From NCBI GenBank assembly GCA_002841295.1, contig PHEU01000002.1, positions 62,001 to 126,000 of the forward strand: a stretch of 64,000 nt of DNA. The letters run 5' to 3'. Positions within the stretch are counted from its first letter, which is position 1. Each line of letters opens with the position of its first letter. The DNA comes from Actinobacteria bacterium HGW-Actinobacteria-6 (GTDB lineage: Bacteria; Actinomycetota; Coriobacteriia; Anaerosomatales; Anaerosomataceae). The notes under the pieces were generated by a model, which worked only from the letters and a program-made list of their open reading frames with translations, did no database searches and was not told where the DNA came from. Made by a program: the position numbers and the translations under genes. This document shows, in pieces, positions 59,271 to 64,000 of the stretch.

Positions 59271-60605
59271 CTAGCTTGCCGCGAGGCACTCCTCGGCGGA
59301 ACGCGCTGTCACGCCCGGCCTGTCATCGAACAGCAGTGCTTTCTCATCAGCAGGCAGGAGCGTACGCTCGTGATCACGGATGTCATTTGAGGATGCAAGC
59401 GTCTCGCGCATCATCACGAGAAGCAGGTAACGCCCCTTGTCAGTGAGCGTCAGCGTATGTCCGTCGTCGGATGCGATACCGCCAGCCAGATGCATGAATG
59501 CCATCTCGGCGGGAAGTCCAAGCTCGACCGAGACGCCGAAGTCCTTGCGGAAGCGGTCTTTGTCGAGCCGGAGCCCGAACAAGTCGGTCACGAACCTGTA
59601 GCGCATGAGAGCGATGCGCCCATACGGCTTCCCCGCTTTGGATACGGCCATGCGGTCTTCGCTGATACGACGTTCGTAGTCCTGCAACGAGAACGTGTTG
59701 TGATAGACACGCCCGTCCAGGAAGGAGAGCGCGCCGGTCCCAACGCCCAGATACTCCTCGTGATCAACAATGTACTCGTCGATCATCGAACCCTTGTCCT
59801 GCGAGAAGGTCCATGCCGAGGAACTCTCGAACTCTGGAGCGAGCCCGTCGCAGATCGCACGGTAGAACTCCACCTCGCGGGGATAATCGATCTGACCGAT
59901 GGTGCGGGCGAGCTCACAGCGCATCTTCGGAGACGCCATGAGCGGATAGAACGTGGTCTGGTTGGCGCCGGTGGCGCGAACGAGCTCGATGTCACGTTCA
60001 AGCATCTTCCGGGTCTGGCTCGGGAAGTTGAAGATCATGTCCACGTTCAGCGAGTGGAAGTCGCCAGCGGCAGCGCTCACCGTCTCAAAGACGTCCTGGC
60101 CGCATCCATACTTGTCGTAGCGAGCCATCTGCTGCAGCAGCATGTCATCGAAGGACTGCACACCGACTGAGAGCCGCTGCACGCGATGCTTGAGCGCAGC
60201 AATCGTTGTCTCAGTGAGATGGTTCGGGCTTGTCTCGGCCGAGACTTCCCCGATACCGGGGAAGAGGGACCGCGCAAGATCAATCGTCTCGCAGAGCTCG
60301 TCGACGAGAATCGTCGGCGTACCGCCGCCGATGTACAGCGAGGCGAAGTCGTAGCCAAGATCTGCAACCATGCGCATCTCTGAGCGAAGGTTGACGAAGT
60401 ACGACCGCGCCCGGTCCTCCTGATAGAGGAAGCGATTGAACGAGCAATACGGACACAGTCGCTCACAGAACGGCACATGTGCGTACAGCGTGTAACCGTG
60501 TCCTTCTCGCGGCCGCGGCAAGCGCTTGAGATCGACGTCCGCTGTGCTCAAGTAGCTCTTATTGAGAAGCCGCAAAGCGGCGGTGATAGTTCTTTCGGAA
60601 AGCAT
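59271..60605 (-). CDS. HemN/HemW-like radical SAM enzyme (coproporphyrinogen oxidase family)
   Basis: 444 residues. Radical SAM motif PFCERLCPYCSFNRF (C-x3-C-x2-C) near residue 58, the GGGTPT motif (about 110) and SVGVQSFDD, all as in the HemN/HemW family. The C-terminal winged-helix part (GIASDDGHTLTLTDKGRYL) is present. Family members include coproporphyrinogen III dehydrogenase and heme chaperones; which one applies is unclear. ATG at 60605 with GGAGG ahead. Adjacent to the heme O synthase-like gene, 47 bases apart. Confidence 0.82.
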   Translation of the reverse strand: MLSERTITAALRLLNKSYLSTADVDLKRLPRPREGHGYTLYAHVPFCERLCPYCSFNRFLYQEDRARSYFVNLRSEMRMVADLGYDFASLYIGGGTPTILVDELCETIDLARSLFPGIGEVSAETSPNHLTETTIAALKHRVQRLSVGVQSFDDMLLQQMARYDKYGCGQDVFETVSAAAGDFHSLNVDMIFNFPSQTRKMLERDIELVRATGANQTTFYPLMASPKMRCELARTIGQIDYPREVEFYRAICDGLAPEFESSSAWTFSQDKGSMIDEYIVDHEEYLGVGTGALSFLDGRVYHNTFSLQDYERRISEDRMAVSKAGKPYGRIALMRYRFVTDLFGLRLDKDRFRKDFGVSVELGLPAEMAFMHLAGGIASDDGHTLTLTDKGRYLLLVMMRETLASSNDIRDHERTLLPADEKALLFDDRPGVTARSAEECLAAS

Positions 60606-60801
60606 ACGGGGTCCTCCACGTGGGCTGTGCAACTTCTTGCGGGTGCTCTCGGCGAGTTCTCAACCCATGCTTCGACGCGCGGCGCGTTTTCCCTGCCTCA
60701 GGAGAACGATAGGATGCAACGTCCGCACAGTCTGGCACGCCGGCCCGGCCTCTGCGTGGCGACCATGATACCTCAGCGAACGCACTGGCGCGCCAAAGAG
60801 T

Positions 60802-60831
60802 CGAGAGGCCCCGCAAGCGCGGGGCCTCTCG
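60802..60831 (-). terminator. Terminator after the large SPFH gene
   Basis: CGAGAGGCCCCGC, loop AAG, GCGGGGCCTCTCG. A perfect 13-pair stem just past the stop at 60854 of the minus-strand gene. Confidence 0.8.
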
Positions 60832-60853
60832 GAAACACTACTCGCAGCGAACG

Positions 60854-63082
60854 CTAGACCTCGGCGTCCGGGACCCGCTTCGCAGCTGGCTTGTCCTCAG
60901 CGGCGGCTGCAGCAGCCTGATCACGCAGCTGCTGCTTCATGCTGGCGACCATCTCGGCCTGCGCCGGGTCCGCGATGCGCTCGGCCGCGGCAGTGAAGTC
61001 CCCGAGCTTGTCGGTGGCCATGAGCGACATGAGCAGCCCGAACGCGTTCATGTTCGCGCCGTCGCCACTGCCGCCCTCGCTCGCGCCCATGTTGACGACC
61101 GTGCTCGGGACGATCGGCACCTTAGAGGTCTCGATCGCCGTAGCGAGCTTCGTCATGACGTCCTGCATGAGCTGAAGCTGTGGGCCGCCGTACGCCTTGA
61201 CCTGCTCGTCGATGGCGATGGCCTTGCCGATACCGACCTTGGCTTCCTTCTCTGCGTCGGCCGCAGCAATGAGCTTGACGCGGAGTGCGTCGGCCTCACC
61301 GATCTTCTTCACGCGCGTCGCGTCAGCCTGAGCCATCAGCTCGACCTTCTGGGCGTCGGCGCCGGCCATGAGCTTGACCTTCTCGGCGTCACCGGCCGCA
61401 AGCGTCTTGACCCGATCGGCATCGGCCTTGGCAAGCGTCCGCACGCGCTCGGCGTCCTGCACGGCGCGCTGCAGATCGGCGCGGGCCTGGTTCTCCTGCA
61501 CCTGGATGTTGATCTGCGACTGCGTGAGCGCGGTCTGCTGCTCGGCCACCGACTGCGCCTCTTTGAGCTCGCGTTCTTTGTCGGCGGCGATGCGCTGCTT
61601 CTCGAACGTCTCAAGCTTCTCGTACGCGATCTGGCGGTCACGAAGCTGCATGAGGATCGTCTCGATTTTGTCGTCACCGGGCATCGAGTGCGGCGTACCG
61701 ATGAGGACCTCTTCGAGTTCCAGGTTGTAGTGACCGAACTTCTCCTGCATCTCGACCGAGGAGTTCTTCTGGATCTCGGAGCGCTGCTGGATGAGCTCGA
61801 TGATGGTCTTGGTCTGGCCGATGTTCTTGAAGTACGCCGAGACCATCGGGTCGAGCGTCTGGTTAACGAGCATCTTGATGTCGCCGAACCGCTGTATGAC
61901 GAGTGGCGCCTTCTTATAGTCGATGTGGATGACCACCGAAAGCGGCAAGAGCGGCTCGAACGCGTCCTTCGTGATGAGGTTCACCTCGGCCAGGTTTTCG
62001 TCATAGTGGTGCTCTCCGACTTCGCCGCGCACCCACTTCAGGATGATGTTGGTCGTCGGAACCATGACGATCGCGCCGGCGTACGTGTTGAAGGCATACT
62101 TGCCCGGCAGAAGTGCCTCGTTCCAGACACCGCGGTTCCCGGGAGCGACGAGCTCGCCGTGGCGATATTCCTCGCCCGACGTGTCGGTGCCCTTGGGGCC
62201 GATATAGCTCACGACGACACCCGCGAAGCCCACCGCGACCGTGACCTTCGGAATTACCTCAACCGTACCGAAGAGCCGGTTGATGAAGTACGTACCTTCC
62301 GTCAGCACCTGATACTGGCGACCGCGGTAGCCCCCGGCGGCGAGGAACTTCTCGGGATTCTGGAAGTTGTTGTGGTAGTTCGGATCGTCTGACTTATCTC
62401 CCACGGCCGGTGCGATGATATCGCCCATTTGCAGCGACGGACCGTCATGGATCGTGACGATGCCGGTACGGTCATCCGCGCCGCGGATGATGACCGGGTC
62501 GAACCCGCCGAGGCTATGGAGGTAGGTGGCCATCGACTCGATGGTCATGTCCTCTTCCTTGCTGCCCATCGGTAGGTAGAACGTGCGGGTCTCCGTGATC
62601 ACGACGAACTGCGCCAGGTTGAACGCGTAGGTACCTTCTCGCAGGATGGCGCGCTGCGGACCACGCTGACCGCCGTTAGCGAAGAACGCCATGACGTCCT
62701 GGTAGTAATTGCAATCGACGAGTCGCGCGAGGGTCTGCTCGGGCTCAAGCGGCTCTCCGTCACGCGAGAACACGTAGCCGATCTTGCCCTGCGGGATCGT
62801 GATGAGCGGCATCACGTGCACGCGGTACATGAGCGGCGTGCGGAAGTGGATACCGCCTCGCAGTACCTGAGGCTGATACCCTGCCTCACCCTTGAGCGCA
62901 ATGATGTTGTCCTTGAGCGAACCCTTGGGCGACCACCATTTCTCCATGATCCCCACGCGGTCGGATCGTATGATCCGAACACCAAACAAGAACCAGAGCA
63001 CCCAGAACAGCACGAACAGTCCAAAAATCACTGCTCCAGCTGCCCCGATGGTACCGACGACTGTTTCCACAAGCCCCCCCAT
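60854..63082 (-). CDS. Large flotillin-like SPFH protein
   Basis: 742 residues. One N-terminal membrane helix (about 12-36), a long beta-rich region (about 45-330), the SPFH core (about 350-470), and a C-terminal coiled-coil of 12-13-residue repeats (ADADRVKTLAAGDAEKV-like, at least six copies, about 540-620) followed by a Gly/Ala-rich tail. This size is well above the usual flotillin (about 450-500). Presumed membrane scaffold; function unknown. Confidence 0.85.
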   Translation of the reverse strand: MGGLVETVVGTIGAAGAVIFGLFVLFWVLWFLFGVRIIRSDRVGIMEKWWSPKGSLKDNIIALKGEAGYQPQVLRGGIHFRTPLMYRVHVMPLITIPQGKIGYVFSRDGEPLEPEQTLARLVDCNYYQDVMAFFANGGQRGPQRAILREGTYAFNLAQFVVITETRTFYLPMGSKEEDMTIESMATYLHSLGGFDPVIIRGADDRTGIVTIHDGPSLQMGDIIAPAVGDKSDDPNYHNNFQNPEKFLAAGGYRGRQYQVLTEGTYFINRLFGTVEVIPKVTVAVGFAGVVVSYIGPKGTDTSGEEYRHGELVAPGNRGVWNEALLPGKYAFNTYAGAIVMVPTTNIILKWVRGEVGEHHYDENLAEVNLITKDAFEPLLPLSVVIHIDYKKAPLVIQRFGDIKMLVNQTLDPMVSAYFKNIGQTKTIIELIQQRSEIQKNSSVEMQEKFGHYNLELEEVLIGTPHSMPGDDKIETILMQLRDRQIAYEKLETFEKQRIAADKERELKEAQSVAEQQTALTQSQINIQVQENQARADLQRAVQDAERVRTLAKADADRVKTLAAGDAEKVKLMAGADAQKVELMAQADATRVKKIGEADALRVKLIAAADAEKEAKVGIGKAIAIDEQVKAYGGPQLQLMQDVMTKLATAIETSKVPIVPSTVVNMGASEGGSGDGANMNAFGLLMSLMATDKLGDFTAAAERIADPAQAEMVASMKQQLRDQAAAAAAEDKPAAKRVPDAEV

Positions 63083-63199
63083 TCATCTTGTGCGCGTCAT
63101 GCGACGAACACGAGTCTACACGCAATCTATGACTTCTTGGCTCGCGAAATCTGCGCCGCTGGCAGGCGCACCTCCGCTGACAGAGCTATGCGGTCGGCT

Positions 63200-63607
63200 T
63201 CACCCCAGCCAACGTGCGACGAAGTACCCGGCGGTCGACACGACTGCAGTCAGAGTCGTGCCCCAAACCATGTCGACAACCGCGACCACAGTAGGCCAAC
63301 CCACGAGGGTCGACAGGTTAGTAATGTCGTACGTCCCGTACGCGACCAGTCCGAGCAGTGCTCCCCCGAGGACTGCTTGGATAAGCGAGCCCTTCTCGGC
63401 AGCAGGAAGGACAACCAACACAAGCGCGCCCACCACATAGACGAGATAGAAGAGCAGTGCCACGCCAAGGTCGGGCGACGGACGCATCATGTCGCCGAGC
63501 TGCTTGCGATAGAAGCGGTCGCCCATCGTCGACAGCCACACGAAATCGATGCCGAGAAAGACAACCACCGTGATGACGTAGAGGCCGATCATTTTGAGCG
63601 GTGACAT
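63200..63607 (-). CDS. DUF2177-family membrane protein
   Basis: 135 residues, four transmembrane helices (about 7-27, 47-67, 74-94, 104-128). Hallmarks: FLGIDFVWLSTMGDRFYR and GLVAYGTYDITNLSTL, in the family's conserved loops. Function unknown. AAAGGACCGTTC precedes the ATG. Confidence 0.9.
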   Translation of the reverse strand: MSPLKMIGLYVITVVVFLGIDFVWLSTMGDRFYRKQLGDMMRPSPDLGVALLFYLVYVVGALVLVVLPAAEKGSLIQAVLGGALLGLVAYGTYDITNLSTLVGWPTVVAVVDMVWGTTLTAVVSTAGYFVARWLG

Positions 63608-63689
63608 GAACGGTCCTTTCTAAGACGGCACATTGAACTGATATACCCGCAAAGGAGCCAACCGTTCACTAGAAAATGGTACCGCTCGC

Positions 63690-63703
63690 GTACCTGCAGG
63701 TAC
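63690..63703. promoter_or_regulatory. 14-base palindrome in a divergent promoter region
   Basis: GTACCTGCAGGTAC is a perfect palindrome with an extra GGTACC 11 bases to the left. It lies between divergent genes starting at 63607 and 63794, where an operator would be expected. Confidence 0.4.
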
Positions 63704-63760
63704 CTTTCGCCGTCTGGTCAAATAAACAGCTTGCAGTTTACGACCGTTAATCTCACATTG

Positions 63761-63774
63761 GTGACGTACATCAC
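63761..63774 (+). promoter_or_regulatory. CRP/FNR-family-like binding site
   Basis: GTGA-CGTACA-TCAC is a perfect inverted pair with the six-base spacing of CRP-class sites (GTGA-N6-TCAC), 20 bases before the ATG of the last gene. So close to the start it would repress rather than activate, unless the promoter lies further downstream. Confidence 0.45.
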
Positions 63775-63793
63775 ACAAATGAGGGGGTTGCCC

Positions 63794-64000
63794 ATGAAGT
63801 CGTCGTCCGCAAGTAGACATCCTCGAGCCGCGCGAGGTCTGGCAACGCTGCTCGTCGCAACGGTGTTCTTCGTGTATGCGACCGCCGCCTTTGCAGCCGT
63901 CAGCGTCCCACTGAAATCCGCCCACGTCGGTGCAACCAGCCAGACGTTCACCCGAAGCTCCGATGATGGTGGCCTCTCCTCGGCTGTCGCCTGGCACTTC
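63794..64000 (+). CDS. Secreted protein, N-terminal part (runs off the window)
   Basis: The first 69 codons are open to the edge. A signal peptide is clear: basic start SSSASRHPRAARG, a hydrophobic core LATLLVATVFFVYATAAF and likely cleavage after AFAA. The mature part begins VSVPLKSAHVGATS. AGGGGG lies seven bases before the ATG. Too little is visible for a family call. Confidence 0.7.
   Translation, partial: MKSSSASRHPRAARGLATLLVATVFFVYATAAFAAVSVPLKSAHVGATSQTFTRSSDDGGLSSAVAWHF

Noticed and set aside
63690-63703. Palindrome as an integration site
   Set aside because: Single copy, no tRNA or repeated flank; an operator is more likely, and even that is weak.

Overview
The window reads as chromosomal DNA of a high-GC anaerobic or facultative actinobacterium. 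The closest guess is a Coriobacteriia-like lineage, which is an inference from gene content and not from a marker tree. Pointers are a selenocysteine-containing, Tat-exported formate dehydrogenase, a 2-hydroxyacyl-CoA dehydratase-type (double-cubane) reductase with its activase, a two-gene minimal SUF system, LarB/LarC for the nickel-pincer cofactor, a multiheme cytochrome, frequent GTG/TTG starts and very short intergenic gaps. There is no CRISPR array, no rRNA operon, no recognisable transposase and no prophage.

Layout. 0-5.4 kb (minus): formate dehydrogenase operon fdnG(Sec)-fdnH-fdnI plus a cut-off accessory gene, preceded by a promoter, a probable molybdenum-cofactor riboswitch and a terminator-like hairpin. 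5.4-9.5 kb (minus): polar amino-acid ABC transporter with L-asparaginase. 9.8-13.2 kb (minus): two secreted hydrolases, one with a long structured leader that buries its ribosome-binding site. 13.2-15.9 kb: a second amino-acid ABC transporter (plus), with a broken copy of the asparaginase N-terminus beside it. 16-21.2 kb: a 1303-residue secreted or anchored protein with a repeat linker and toxin-like layout, a zinc-ribbon membrane protein and a divergent membrane protein. 21.2-24 kb: tRNA-Ser(CGA) with a displaced 3' copy bracketing a small decayed islet (cupredoxin lipoprotein, acetyltransferase remnant), then twin half-permeases under a CsoR-type palindrome and tRNA-Ser(GGA). 24-32.6 kb: zinc-ribbon protein, a PAS histidine kinase interrupted by an in-frame TGA followed by a SECIS-like hairpin, tadA, tRNA-Ser(TGA), a ferric-reductase/hexaheme-cytochrome pair, citrate synthase and a slipin.

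32.7-42.6 kb: tRNA-Ser(GCT), tRNA-Arg(ACG), a SIMPL lipoprotein, a LOG-like protein, a short-chain dehydrogenase, a PEGA/beta-propeller protein, a fused glucose-6-phosphate dehydrogenase/6-phosphogluconate dehydrogenase, serS, a macrodomain protein and a base-excision glycosylase. 42.6-47.5 kb: a small defence-like patch with a modification-dependent restriction endonuclease behind a G-quadruplex-prone tract, an AlbA_2/Schlafen-type regulator with a striking operator, mscL and a truncated VapC. 47.5-57.5 kb: double-cubane reductase pair, pheA overlapping a diguanylate cyclase, larBC, mutY, sufCB and a tiny zinc-finger gene. 57.6-64 kb: two small hypotheticals, a UbiA/heme O synthase-like prenyltransferase, a HemN-like radical SAM enzyme, a large SPFH protein, a DUF2177 membrane protein and the start of a secreted protein.

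How the parts fit. Formate oxidation at the membrane, heme-linked electron export and low-potential reductase chemistry suggest an anaerobic respiratory lifestyle on amino acids and formate. All four bacterial serine tRNA isoacceptors and seryl-tRNA synthetase (which also charges tRNA-Sec) lie within about 19 kb, and tadA lies near its substrate tRNA-Arg(ACG). The most novel items are the TGA-interrupted kinase with a SECIS-like hairpin, the structured leader at 11.9 kb, the 20-bp inverted operator abutting the AlbA_2 gene, the Zwf-Gnd fusion and the large toxin-like protein.
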